Source: Anaerolineae bacterium (GTDB lineage Bacteria; Chloroflexota; Anaerolineae; Aggregatilineales; UBA2796). Taken from it: a DNA stretch of 15,698 nt. A model generated the notes under the pieces. The model saw nothing but the letters and a program-made list of their open reading frames with translations. It ran no database searches and had not been told where the DNA came from. This document shows positions 7,332 through 14,672 of the stretch, one piece after another (positions within the stretch are counted from its first letter, which is position 1; every line of letters starts with the position of its first letter). The DNA is taken from NCBI GenBank assembly GCA_020851855.1, contig JADZBY010000053.1, forward strand, positions 1-15,698, written 5' to 3'. The position numbers were made by a program, and so were the translations under genes.

Positions 7332-8549
7332 TCAGTACACGAACTCGCGGATGTCGTAGCGGCTCATGTGCGGCGCGCCGGATTCGTCGCCAAAGCGCAG
7401 CCCATCGCGGATGGCCTCTTCCTGGGCGGCGCGCTCGTCCGCCGCCAGCGGCTTCAGCCCCGCCTGGTAGGCATCTTGTGCGTACTCCAGCCCTTCACTG
7501 ACCACCAACTCCGAGAAGTAGAGGATGTCGTTCAGGTCGAGCGGCATGGCGTTCAGCGTGGCGATGGTGTCCCGCACGTGCGCCGCGGCGTATTCGTGGC
7601 CGCCCGCGCCGAGCAGTACGATGACGCCCACCGCAATGCCCGCTTCTTTGATGGCGCGCACGGCGTGGATGGCGTCGTCCGGCTCGCCCGGCTTGCGCAG
7701 GAAACGCAGCAGGTCGGCGTTGCCGCTTTCCAGGCCGACGTACACGCGCTCCAACCCGGCGGCGCGCAGCGCGCGGTAGTCGTCCACGTTCTTCTTCTCG
7801 CCGCTGAAGCCGTCCAGGAAGGCGTACATGCCGCCCAGCGCTTCCACGTCGTACACCTCATGCACGGCGTCCAGGAGCGGCATCAGGCGGGGCATGGGCA
7901 CGACCAGCGCGTTGGCGTCGCCCAGGAAGATGGTGCGGCGCAGGCTCAGCCCGTCGCCCAGGAAGTCGCGCACGGAGAGCGCGTGGGCCTTGAACTCGTC
8001 CGGGCGTTTGATGCGGAATGGCCGGTCCTTGTAGAAGGTGCAGAAGGTGCACGTATTGAACGAACAGCCTTCGGTCAGCTGCAAGACGACGGCCATGTAC
8101 TGATCGGGCGGCAAGATGCCCACCGGCTTGTACACCTGCCGGTAGCGCGCCGCGTCCGCCTTTGAAGCGTCGGCGTCAAAGGCGAGCGCCTGCTGAAAGC
8201 CGCGATGCCCGGCTTCCGGCAGGCTGCCCTTGAGCGCCGCGCGCCCGTCGCGAATGGCGGCATACAGCGCCTCGACTTCGCGGCGGGCGGTCGCTTCGAT
8301 GTGCAGCGCCTCGTCGCCCAGGAGCGAACGGCGCTCGCGGGCGTCGCCGGGCAAGCGCCACTTGGCCAGAATCTTGCCGTCCAGGCCGCGCCGGTACGAG
8401 ACGCCGTCCAGGAACGCCGTCCAGAGCCGCCCGGCGAAGTCGTAGCTGAAGACGCGGGCTTCTTTCGGCCCGTCGATGCTCACCGTCAGGCAGTTGGGCT
8501 TGACGCTGATCGCGACGGGCCGCGACTCCCACACGCCCAGGACCATCAT
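7332..8549 (-). CDS. radical SAM protein with CX4CX2C cluster motif
   Basis: This 405-residue enzyme has a radical SAM TIM-barrel domain. The cluster motif reads LTEGCSFNTCTFCTFYKDRP, with Cys162, Cys167 and Cys170, i.e. CX4CX2C rather than the common CX3CX2C. Other barrel features are FLGDANAL (208-215), GGMYAFLDGFSG (239-250), YVGLESGN (270-277), the site that commonly contacts SAM, and GVIVLLGAGG (308-317). The only other cysteine is Cys20, so a second Fe-S cluster is unlikely. The N-terminal 140 residues are a separate, family-specific region. The reaction is not known. It lies 19 bases after pdxS and before the APH-type kinase, all on one strand, which suggests a shared transcript. A second ATG directly follows the first. 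Confidence 0.88.
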   Translation of the reverse strand: MMVLGVWESRPVAISVKPNCLTVSIDGPKEARVFSYDFAGRLWTAFLDGVSYRRGLDGKILAKWRLPGDARERRSLLGDEALHIEATARREVEALYAAIRDGRAALKGSLPEAGHRGFQQALAFDADASKADAARYRQVYKPVGILPPDQYMAVVLQLTEGCSFNTCTFCTFYKDRPFRIKRPDEFKAHALSVRDFLGDGLSLRRTIFLGDANALVVPMPRLMPLLDAVHEVYDVEALGGMYAFLDGFSGEKKNVDDYRALRAAGLERVYVGLESGNADLLRFLRKPGEPDDAIHAVRAIKEAGIAVGVIVLLGAGGHEYAAAHVRDTIATLNAMPLDLNDILYFSELVVSEGLEYAQDAYQAGLKPLAADERAAQEEAIRDGLRFGDESGAPHMSRYDIREFVY

Positions 8550-8568
8550 AGGCTGATCGGCCTCGACA

Positions 8569-9489
8569 TTACCAGCCGCGCCCGGCGATCTTGTCGCGGT
8601 CGGCCATGCCGGAGACGTTGATGCCGACCATCGGCTCGCCCAGGTTGCGGCTGACGTCGGCCAGCTTCGCCGGATCGTTGTAGTGCGTCACGGCGAGCAC
8701 AATGGCTTTGGCGCGCTTGGCAGGGTCGCCGCTCTTGAAGATGCCACTGCCCACGAACACGCCATCCACGCCCAGCTGCATCATGAGCGCGGCGTCCGCC
8801 GGGGTGGCCACGCCGCCCGCCGCGAAGTTGACCACCGGCAGCTTGCCGGTCTTCGCCACCTCGGCTACCAGCGCATACGGGGCCTGGATGTCTTTGGCAT
8901 AGGTGAACAGCTCGTCCTCGTCCATCGAGGTCAGGCGGCGAATCTCGCGCTGTACGGAACGCGCATGGCGCACCGCTTCGACCACATCGCCCGTGCCCGC
9001 TTCGCCTTTGGTGCGCAGCATGGACGCGCCCTCTGCGACGCGCCGCAGCCCCTCGCCCAGGTTGCGGCAGCCACATACGAACGGGACCTTGAACCTGGTC
9101 TTGTTGACGTGGTTCTCTTCGTCGGCGGGCGTGAGCACTTCGCTCTCGTCGATGTAGTCAATGCCGATGGCCTCGAGGATCTGCGCCTCGACAAAGTGGC
9201 CGATGCGGCACTTGGCCATGACCGGGATGCTCACCGCCGCTTTGATTTGCAGGATGATCTCCGGGTCGGTCATGCGCGCCACGCCGCCCTGGGCGCGGAT
9301 GTCCGCCGGGACGCGCTCCAGGGCCATGACGGCCACCGCGCCGGCCTCTTCCGCGATTTTGGCCTGTTCCGGCGTGACCACGTCCATGATCACGCCGCCC
9401 TTGAGCTGTTGCGCCAGGCCGCGATTGAGCAACACCTGATCCGACGGCTGGTTGTCCGCCCCGTTTTTGCCGTTGTGCCCGTTCGTCAT
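8569..9489 (-). CDS. pdxS: pyridoxal 5'-phosphate synthase, PdxS subunit
   Basis: PdxS condenses ribose 5-phosphate, glyceraldehyde 3-phosphate and ammonia to pyridoxal 5'-phosphate, with ammonia supplied by the PdxT glutaminase. The 306-residue product shows the complete (beta/alpha)8 family signature: KGGVIMDV with Asp36, PVMAKCRIGH with catalytic Lys93, MLRTKGEAGTG with the second lysine Lys161, the NFAAGGVATP segment and the C-terminal AGRGW. The ATG at 9489 is chosen because GGGGGA (9496-9501) lies six bases upstream; a TTG at 9495 would add two residues but overlaps that spacing. pdxT, normally adjacent, is absent; the next genes are a radical SAM enzyme and an APH-type kinase. The leader contains candidate regulatory repeats. 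Confidence 0.96.
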   Translation of the reverse strand: MTNGHNGKNGADNQPSDQVLLNRGLAQQLKGGVIMDVVTPEQAKIAEEAGAVAVMALERVPADIRAQGGVARMTDPEIILQIKAAVSIPVMAKCRIGHFVEAQILEAIGIDYIDESEVLTPADEENHVNKTRFKVPFVCGCRNLGEGLRRVAEGASMLRTKGEAGTGDVVEAVRHARSVQREIRRLTSMDEDELFTYAKDIQAPYALVAEVAKTGKLPVVNFAAGGVATPADAALMMQLGVDGVFVGSGIFKSGDPAKRAKAIVLAVTHYNDPAKLADVSRNLGEPMVGINVSGMADRDKIAGRGW

Positions 9490-9518
9490 CGTCAATCCCC
9501 CGTCCTGAACTCGTCATG

Positions 9519-9537
9519 GCATGGTATATCCCCATGC
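9519..9537 (-). promoter_or_regulatory. small inverted repeat in the pdxS leader
   Basis: GCATGG and CCATGC arms are separated by seven bases. The site lies about 20 bases upstream of the pdxS Shine-Dalgarno sequence, inside the predicted leader, and could form a short hairpin or a protein site. Confidence 0.35.
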
Positions 9538-9555
9538 TACGCGATCCGATCCGCT

Positions 9556-9583
9556 TTGGATAGGTCCAAGTAGGTCCATTATA
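9556..9583 (-). promoter_or_regulatory. candidate pdxS promoter with tandem operator-like repeats
   Basis: On the minus strand a perfect TATAAT occupies 9583-9578, but no good -35 hexamer lies 16-18 bases upstream. Directly downstream, on the + strand, TAGGTCCA is repeated at 9561-9568 and 9571-9578, a spacing of ten bases or one helical turn. The first copy is part of an inverted repeat TTGGA-N4-TCCAA (9556-9569). The pattern fits an activator-dependent or repressible promoter with transcription starting near 9571. Confidence 0.45.
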
Positions 9584-9611
9584 GACGGAACGAGAGGGTT
9601 GCGGCAGGGGA

Positions 9612-9714
9612 GAACGGGCGGAAGACATGGGCGGGCAGCTCGCGTGTAGGGGAGCGTCGCAACGCTCCCCTACACGCGATGGTGTTGTAGGGGCGGCTCG
9701 TGAGCCGCCCGTTC
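9612..9714. repeat. nested palindromic intergenic element
   Basis: Three inverted repeats are nested here. Outer arms GAACGGGCGG (9612-9621) and CCGCCCGTTC (9705-9714) are perfect complements. Inside is a perfect 17-base-arm hairpin around a CGCA loop (9641-9657 with 9662-9678), and next to it GGGCGGCTC-GT-GAGCCGCCC (9691-9710), which shares bases with the outer right arm. Both inner units contain the motif GTAGGGG. No U-tract is present. The element lies between the VWA gene end and the pdxS promoter and resembles REP-type repeats. Confidence 0.78.
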
Positions 9715-9754
9715 AGCAGGCCAGACGCCGCCCGCTACCGCCATCCGTGCCCAA

Positions 9755-10504
9755 TTACGCCACCGGCGTCGCGCCGGACATGGTGAACGCCATGCGGATC
9801 AGCTCTTTGGTCTGCGCCGGGAACATCATCGGCGCGCCGCTCTGCAGGTTGTAGCCGAACTCCTGCATCTCGCTCAGGTAGCTGTCCGGGATGGGCGACG
9901 ACATGCGCAGCAGTGTGCGCGCGTAGTCGTTCGCCAGCTCGTTTTCGCTGACGATGCCCGGCCACCCGTACACATCCTCAACCGGATGGCGCAGCAGCTT
10001 GTCCGAGATGAAGATGTTCTCCACCAGCACGCCGCCATCCTGCGTGCCCAGCGACATGATGCGCTGCACGATGGGCGTCGGGTCGTCGCCCTGGTACTCG
10101 CCGTCGGTCATGTGGCAGATCAGCGGCGCGGGATGCCCGGCCATGTACGGCAATTCCTGCTGGAGCAAGTTTTCCGCCGCGAGGAAGGCCGCCGCCGTGT
10201 TTGTGCCGCCGCGCGGGGCAAACTCCGGCACGCCGTCGCGCACGAACTGGTCGATGGTGCGGATGCCGCCCAGCACGTCGTGCACCTGGCTCTCGTAAGC
10301 GTAGACCGCCAGCCGGTAACGCGGCGACACCAGCTCGCCTTTCGTGGAGCGCGCCACCATTTCCGTGGCGATCTCCTGCAGCGCGTCCGAGACGATCTCG
10401 ACCCGCCGGCGGTCGCCCAGCATCTGGCTCATCGAGCCGCTCACGTCGAGCAGGTAAATGATCAGGACCGGCGTGGTCGAGGTCGCAACCGCCGTGTAGG
10501 GCAT
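9755..10504 (-). CDS. von Willebrand factor A domain protein (TerY-like)
   Basis: This 249-residue protein is essentially one VWA domain, a metal-dependent protein-binding fold. The MIDAS site is intact: DVSGSM (D20, S22, S24), the threonine in PRGGTNTAAAF (T101 or T103) and MTDGE (D134). No membrane segment or signal peptide follows the short N-terminus, so it is probably cytoplasmic. The start at 10504 is preferred over an upstream GTG at 10531 because AAGGAG (10513-10518) lies eight bases before it. Similar single-domain proteins are found next to kinases, phosphatases or tellurite-resistance-type genes, but none of these flanks it here. It lies 97 bases downstream of the GH127-like gene on the same strand. 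Binding partner unknown. Confidence 0.88.
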   Translation of the reverse strand: MPYTAVATSTTPVLIIYLLDVSGSMSQMLGDRRRVEIVSDALQEIATEMVARSTKGELVSPRYRLAVYAYESQVHDVLGGIRTIDQFVRDGVPEFAPRGGTNTAAAFLAAENLLQQELPYMAGHPAPLICHMTDGEYQGDDPTPIVQRIMSLGTQDGGVLVENIFISDKLLRHPVEDVYGWPGIVSENELANDYARTLLRMSSPIPDSYLSEMQEFGYNLQSGAPMMFPAQTKELIRMAFTMSGATPVA

Positions 10505-10512
10505 CAGACAGG

Positions 10513-10518
10513 CTCCTT
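10513..10518 (-). promoter_or_regulatory. ribosome binding site of the VWA gene
   Basis: AAGGAG on the minus strand, eight bases before the ATG at 10504, decides the start of the VWA protein. Confidence 0.75.
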
Positions 10519-10601
10519 CACACTTCGTCACAGGTCAACACCGGCCTGATCCTAAACGAAACGCGCCCGTTTGGCGAACCAAGTCGCGCCGCGCGTCGCC
10601 C

Positions 10602-12455
10602 TCATTCCACCACCGGGAAGGCAGCGCGCCGCAGCACGGTGCAGCCGAGTGGGATCAGGCGCGCATCGCCCGCCGCCAGCGCGATGGGCGGTTTGTGCCA
10701 GGGCCGCAGCATATCGCCGTCCGGGTCCGGCTGCACCGCCAGCCCCAGGCCCTCTCGTGCGCCGTTCAGGATGAGCGGTGTGTGCGCCTGGGCGGCATTT
10801 TCCGGCAGCACGTCGTAATCGTGGAAGCCGGGCAGCGGGTGCGCCTTGATGGCACGCTCGTGGTGCGCGATGGGCAGGGCAAATTGCAGCGCGCCGTAAA
10901 ACACCGCGTGCTCGCCGGTCAGATAGGGCGCGCTGCGCACGGCGTTGGCCAGCCTGATCCGGACCGTGTCGCCCGCCTGCCACGCCTTGCGCGCGACGAC
11001 GTGGCCGTTGGACTGCGCCGTCTCGGCATCCGTTTCGACGCGCATCTCCCGCACCCAGCCCGGTCGGCGCAGGTACAGCGCGAACTCGACCGGCGCATCG
11101 GGCGTGATGGTCATCCGCACCTCGTCCGAGAATGGATAGTCCGTGTCCTCGTTGATGCGAACGCGCACGCCGTTCACCTGTACCTCGACGCTGCACGCGC
11201 CGTAGAGCGCCGCCGCCAGCCCGTCATCGGTCCTGCGCCACAGGCCGGCCACGTAATGCGGCAAAAGGCGCACCGCGTTTGGCGCACAGCAGCACGCCAC
11301 ATCCTCGTGCGTGGGCGAATACTTGTACCGCCCGGAGAAATCGATCAGGAAGCCGTAGCTATCCGGCAACGCGCGCGTCGCGGAAAGCGCCGTGTCTGCC
11401 GCGAGATACGCCACGGCCCGGCCATCCGCGAAGCGCGCGCCCTGGGCCGCGTTAAAGGCCAGCATCTCGACCACATCGCCGAACCACGCCTCGCCCGACA
11501 TGCCGTAGGCGGACGTGAGGCTGAGCAGCAACTCGGTGGTGGTGCAGTATTCGTAGCCCATGTCGGGCCGTGGAAAGCCGTGTATGCTCTCGTCCCCGAT
11601 GAGCGCGCCGCCGGGCAGCAGATAGCGCCGCAGCTTGGCCAGCGCCCGCGCGGCGACAGCCTTCAGGTCATCGCGCTCGCTGACCGTGGCGGCCCACAGC
11701 AGGGTGCGCAGGTGCTCGGCGGTGTGCACGGCGTGCCCGGCGAAGGGACGGCCCTCGTCCAGCACGTTACGCGCCGACATGTCATCATTCGGGAAAGGCG
11801 TTTCCATGCGGCAGAAGTCGTCGTAAAGCCACACGCCGAAGTCGCGGTAAGCCGGGTCGCCGGTCAGGCGGTACAACCAGGCCATCGCGTCGACATAACA
11901 CAGGCCGTGCGTCAGGCCGGTGGTCCCGGTGTACGGACTCGCGCCCGGCTCGAAGTAGCGGCGGCCTGCGCCGTACTGCCGCATGGTGAGTCCGGCGGCG
12001 CGCTCTGCGGCGGCGAGCACATCCGGCCTGCACGTCAGCTCGTAATAGGCCAACAGGATCAATAACGCCCGACCCTGGCTCCATAACTCGCCGTTTTCGC
12101 CCGGCGCGTGCCGGTAACGCGACTCCGGCCCGTAGATGCCGATGTAGCCGTCCGGGTCCTGTGTCGCGAGCAGCGCCTCGACCAGCCCACCTGCCCGCGC
12201 CATGTGGGCCGGGTGCTCGGCAAGGTGCGCCATCATCACGTAGCCCCACAGCCAGTTGCCGCGCGTCTCGCCGTCCCACCAGGCGTACTCGCTCTGTGAG
12301 GACTCGATGCGGCGCGCGAACAGGTCGGTAGCCGCTCGCTCGGTGAGCGCATCGAGACGGCCTGCGAAGCCGTAATCCAGGTCATCCTGCATCTGCTGTC
12401 GGAGCCAGCCGCGCGCCTTGATCGCCCGCAGCGGCAGGGCACGAAAATAGGACAT
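10602..12455 (-). CDS. GH127-type glycosidase (DUF1680, beta-L-arabinofuranosidase-like)
   Basis: This is probably a cytoplasmic retaining glycoside hydrolase of the GH127 group, which removes terminal beta-L-arabinofuranose or related sugars from plant-type glycans. The 617-residue product has an (alpha/alpha)6 barrel up to about residue 420 and beta-sandwich material after it. Known active-site positions are recognisable: GHAVH (240-244), EYC with Glu302 and Cys304, and VACCCAPN with Cys389/Cys390. By comparison with the zinc-dependent Bifidobacterium enzyme, these correspond to the zinc ligands and the cysteine nucleophile. The third adjacent cysteine, Cys388, is an extra. No signal peptide is seen. 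The start at 12455 follows an AGGT eight bases upstream; an ORF extension to 12536 would cross the promoter. Specificity is uncertain because the wider DUF1680 group includes several activities. Confidence 0.87.
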   Translation of the reverse strand: MSYFRALPLRAIKARGWLRQQMQDDLDYGFAGRLDALTERAATDLFARRIESSQSEYAWWDGETRGNWLWGYVMMAHLAEHPAHMARAGGLVEALLATQDPDGYIGIYGPESRYRHAPGENGELWSQGRALLILLAYYELTCRPDVLAAAERAAGLTMRQYGAGRRYFEPGASPYTGTTGLTHGLCYVDAMAWLYRLTGDPAYRDFGVWLYDDFCRMETPFPNDDMSARNVLDEGRPFAGHAVHTAEHLRTLLWAATVSERDDLKAVAARALAKLRRYLLPGGALIGDESIHGFPRPDMGYEYCTTTELLLSLTSAYGMSGEAWFGDVVEMLAFNAAQGARFADGRAVAYLAADTALSATRALPDSYGFLIDFSGRYKYSPTHEDVACCCAPNAVRLLPHYVAGLWRRTDDGLAAALYGACSVEVQVNGVRVRINEDTDYPFSDEVRMTITPDAPVEFALYLRRPGWVREMRVETDAETAQSNGHVVARKAWQAGDTVRIRLANAVRSAPYLTGEHAVFYGALQFALPIAHHERAIKAHPLPGFHDYDVLPENAAQAHTPLILNGAREGLGLAVQPDPDGDMLRPWHKPPIALAAGDARLIPLGCTVLRRAAFPVVE

Positions 12456-12489
12456 AGATTTACCTGAATGCTGAAATAAATAAGACACC

Positions 12490-12544
12490 TGTCCGTTAAA
12501 CGTCCGGACATTGTGACTATATGATAGGCAGCGCAAAAAGTCAA
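12490..12544 (-). promoter_or_regulatory. promoter and inverted-repeat operator of the GH127-type gene
   Basis: On the minus strand TTGACT (12544-12539) is followed after 17 bases by TATAGT (12521-12516), a near-consensus sigma-70 promoter. Transcription would start near 12509. There, TGTCCG-N9-CGGACA (12490-12495 with 12505-12510) forms a perfect 6-base-arm inverted repeat, so a bound regulator would block initiation. This fits substrate-controlled repression of a sugar-degradation gene. Confidence 0.68.
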
Positions 12545-12578
12545 TCCGAGGCGTGTGTGGGCAATCGCTTCAAACTAT

Positions 12579-12802
12579 CCTCACCCCCGGCCCTTCTCGC
12601 TTCGGCGTTCCCCCTCTCTACGCGGTACTCCGCGTGGAGAGGGGGTAGGGGGTGAGGCCAGAAATTCAGAACTCCTCTCGCGGGCATCTGCAAACCCTCA
12701 CCCCCGGCCCCTCTCCCTCATGGAGAGGGGTGAGGAAACTTGGCCTCTCCCCGTTTTTCTCCCCTCTCGCCCTGAGGGAGAGAGGGGTAGGGGAGTGAGG
12801 GT
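12579..12802. repeat. cluster of three C/G-rich hairpin repeats
   Basis: Three related units lie in tandem. Unit 1 (12579-12657) is a long stem: CCCCCTCTC (12610-12618) pairs with GAGAGGGGG (12637-12645), and the inner ACGCGG pairs with CCGCGT around a four-base loop. Unit 2 (12695-12735) pairs CCCTCACCCC and CCCCTCTCC with GGAGAGGGG and GTGAGG. Unit 3 (12743-12802) pairs CCCCTCTC with GAGAGGGG and ends in GTGAGGGT. They fill the gap between the end of the minus-strand unknown gene and the GH127 promoter, and could act as transcript ends. Confidence 0.78.
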
Positions 12803-12827
12803 CAAATGTCGACTTTGCAGGCCAGCC

Positions 12828-14669
12828 CTAATCTTCCGGCGCGAGAGGTTCGATCTGGTCGAACTTGAGGCCGCTGGAGCCTTCACCACGCCCGGCGCGC
12901 TTGCGGCGGGCCAGCCACAGGTGCGTTCGCCCGTCCACGTGGCGCACCCGCTGGAAGGCGCGCGTCACGATAGCGCCCGCGCGTGGCACTTCTTCCTCGT
13001 GGATAAAATAGGGGGAGCCGGGCGCGCCGGGCCGCAACACCTCGCCGCGCGGGTGGTCGAGCAGCGCCGTCACCATGCGCGCGCGCTGCAACTGGATGGC
13101 CCGGTTCGAGCCGCCGACGTGCACCGGGATGAATGGAATCCAGTTCTCCGGGACGACCGTGCCGACCAGATAGCGGATCAGCGCGTCGTTGGGCAAAAGC
13201 GGCGGCTGCGGCGGTGCGGGCAGACGGCGGCTCAGGTAGTCGGCCAGCGCCAGCGCCGCCTCATAGCCGTTCATGCCGCCCAGCCGGTCATTGGGCAGGA
13301 TCGACTCGACCGCCCACACCATGTTGGCCATCTCGTCGCGCAGAAACGTCGCCTGCTCGATGGGCGGCCCTTCCAGTTCTTTGCCGATGGACGGCGGCAG
13401 GAACAGGCGCGTATCGGCCTGGGACGGGTCGCCGCGCGTGCTCAGCGTGAACATGCGGAAGTTGTGCCAGTCCTGTTCGGGGCCGCGCCCGGCAGGCCGA
13501 ATCAGGGTGCGCTCGCCGAACGTATCCGTGACGGCCAGCCCCCGCACGGTGCACAGGCTGCCCACCGGGACCACATACGGGATCACGCTCCAATCGTTGC
13601 CGTAAATCAGGCCAAACTCCGCCAGCAGCAGCTTGGCGATGTCCGTCTTGTCGGGCCTGATCTCGCCAAAGTCGGTGCGGCCATCTTCAAACTCCCACCA
13701 GCGCACGCCCGGCATGCCCGAAAAGCGCACCGGGACGGGCAGAAACGTCAGCTTTTCGCGCGTGATCACGTCGTCGTCGATGACCGCGCCGGGCGCGTCG
13801 ACCAGATCGCGGGCCGGGTCGATGTCGAACGAGTACCAGTCCAGGTGGCCCTGCGCGTACTCGTCGGCGGTGAGCGTCAGGCGGCCCTGCGGCGTCGGCG
13901 CGGCCACGGCGAACTGGTATTCGAGGTGTTCGGACGCCCAGGCGTCGTCGGCGGGGCCGTCCGGCTGCACGAACAGGGCGGCGAAGTGGTCGAGGAACGC
14001 CTGGGCGGCCAGCGCGACGGCGGCGCGGTCCGCCGGGGCGACGCTCAGCCCGTCGGCGGCGGCGTCCTCGGCCAGCGCGCCGCCGCGAAGGGCCGCATAC
14101 AGCGCCCCACCATCCACGCCGCGCCCCGCCAGCGCATGGTTAAGCTGCCACGCGGCCCGGTTGCTGGCCAGTTCCGCATTGGGTACGTCGTCGGGCGCAC
14201 GCTGCACGGGAAACGCCGCCCGAAACAGCGGCGCGTAGTCACCCGCGATAGCAAATGACGGGTGGCGCAGCAGCCGCAGCCAGTGCTGGCCCATCTGCAG
14301 GCGCAGCAGCAGGTCGATGCGGCCCGGCGCACGGTCCAGGACCGGCTCACGCTCGACGCGCACTTCGAGCGGCAGCGCCGGATCATAGGCCACCGCCGGT
14401 TGGGCGCGCACGGCGTAACGGGTGATGCGCGTCGTCTCGACTTCCACCTGGCTGAAGACCGGCGAGGCGGCGTCTTCGCCCTGGAACTCGCCAAACTGCC
14501 ATTGCCGGGTCAGCATCCAGAGCGCGTCGCGCACCTCGGCGCGCAGCGAGCGGTCGAATGTCGCGGTGCGGGCGCGTGGCTCCAGCCGGTCGAAGCTGAG
14601 CAGCTGCGGGGCCTGGAAGATCGCGGGCAGAGACGGACTCAGGACGGCGTTGAACACAGTGCTGGCCAT
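12828..14669 (-). CDS. large conserved protein of unknown function
   Basis: Function not recognised. This 613-residue soluble-looking protein has no signal peptide or membrane helix. It has several dense, aromatic-rich blocks that look conserved: WMLTRQWQFGEFQGEDAASP (51-70), GQHWLRLLRHPSF (127-139), and MPGVRWWEFEDG with the following DFGEIRPDKTDIAKLLL (319-349). The EFGLIYGNDWSVIPY segment (351-365) is similar in character. The C-terminus contains ITRAFQRVRHVDGRT-like and RGEGSSGLKFD motifs. Long proteins with the same kind of blocks occur, as far as I can recall, in actinomycetes and other bacteria without an assigned role; I cannot name a domain. The start at 14669 follows GGAG (14679-14682) nine bases upstream, inside the end of the preceding gene. 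Only three bases separate the two genes, which indicates coupled translation and a joint function. Confidence 0.85.
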   Translation of the reverse strand: MASTVFNAVLSPSLPAIFQAPQLLSFDRLEPRARTATFDRSLRAEVRDALWMLTRQWQFGEFQGEDAASPVFSQVEVETTRITRYAVRAQPAVAYDPALPLEVRVEREPVLDRAPGRIDLLLRLQMGQHWLRLLRHPSFAIAGDYAPLFRAAFPVQRAPDDVPNAELASNRAAWQLNHALAGRGVDGGALYAALRGGALAEDAAADGLSVAPADRAAVALAAQAFLDHFAALFVQPDGPADDAWASEHLEYQFAVAAPTPQGRLTLTADEYAQGHLDWYSFDIDPARDLVDAPGAVIDDDVITREKLTFLPVPVRFSGMPGVRWWEFEDGRTDFGEIRPDKTDIAKLLLAEFGLIYGNDWSVIPYVVPVGSLCTVRGLAVTDTFGERTLIRPAGRGPEQDWHNFRMFTLSTRGDPSQADTRLFLPPSIGKELEGPPIEQATFLRDEMANMVWAVESILPNDRLGGMNGYEAALALADYLSRRLPAPPQPPLLPNDALIRYLVGTVVPENWIPFIPVHVGGSNRAIQLQRARMVTALLDHPRGEVLRPGAPGSPYFIHEEEVPRAGAIVTRAFQRVRHVDGRTHLWLARRKRAGRGEGSSGLKFDQIEPLAPED

Positions 14670-14672
14670 CGA

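Noticed and set aside
10559..10572. possible terminator of the GH127-type gene
   Set aside because: The AAACG/CGTTT stem is only five pairs and the T-run is interrupted, so it is too weak to call.
10695..12065. 456-residue plus-strand open frame
   Set aside because: It is antisense to the GH127-type gene, which has recognisable active-site residues.
12555..14258. 567-residue plus-strand open frame
   Set aside because: It runs through the hairpin repeats and then antisense to the 613-residue unknown gene, which has coherent motifs and a ribosome binding site.
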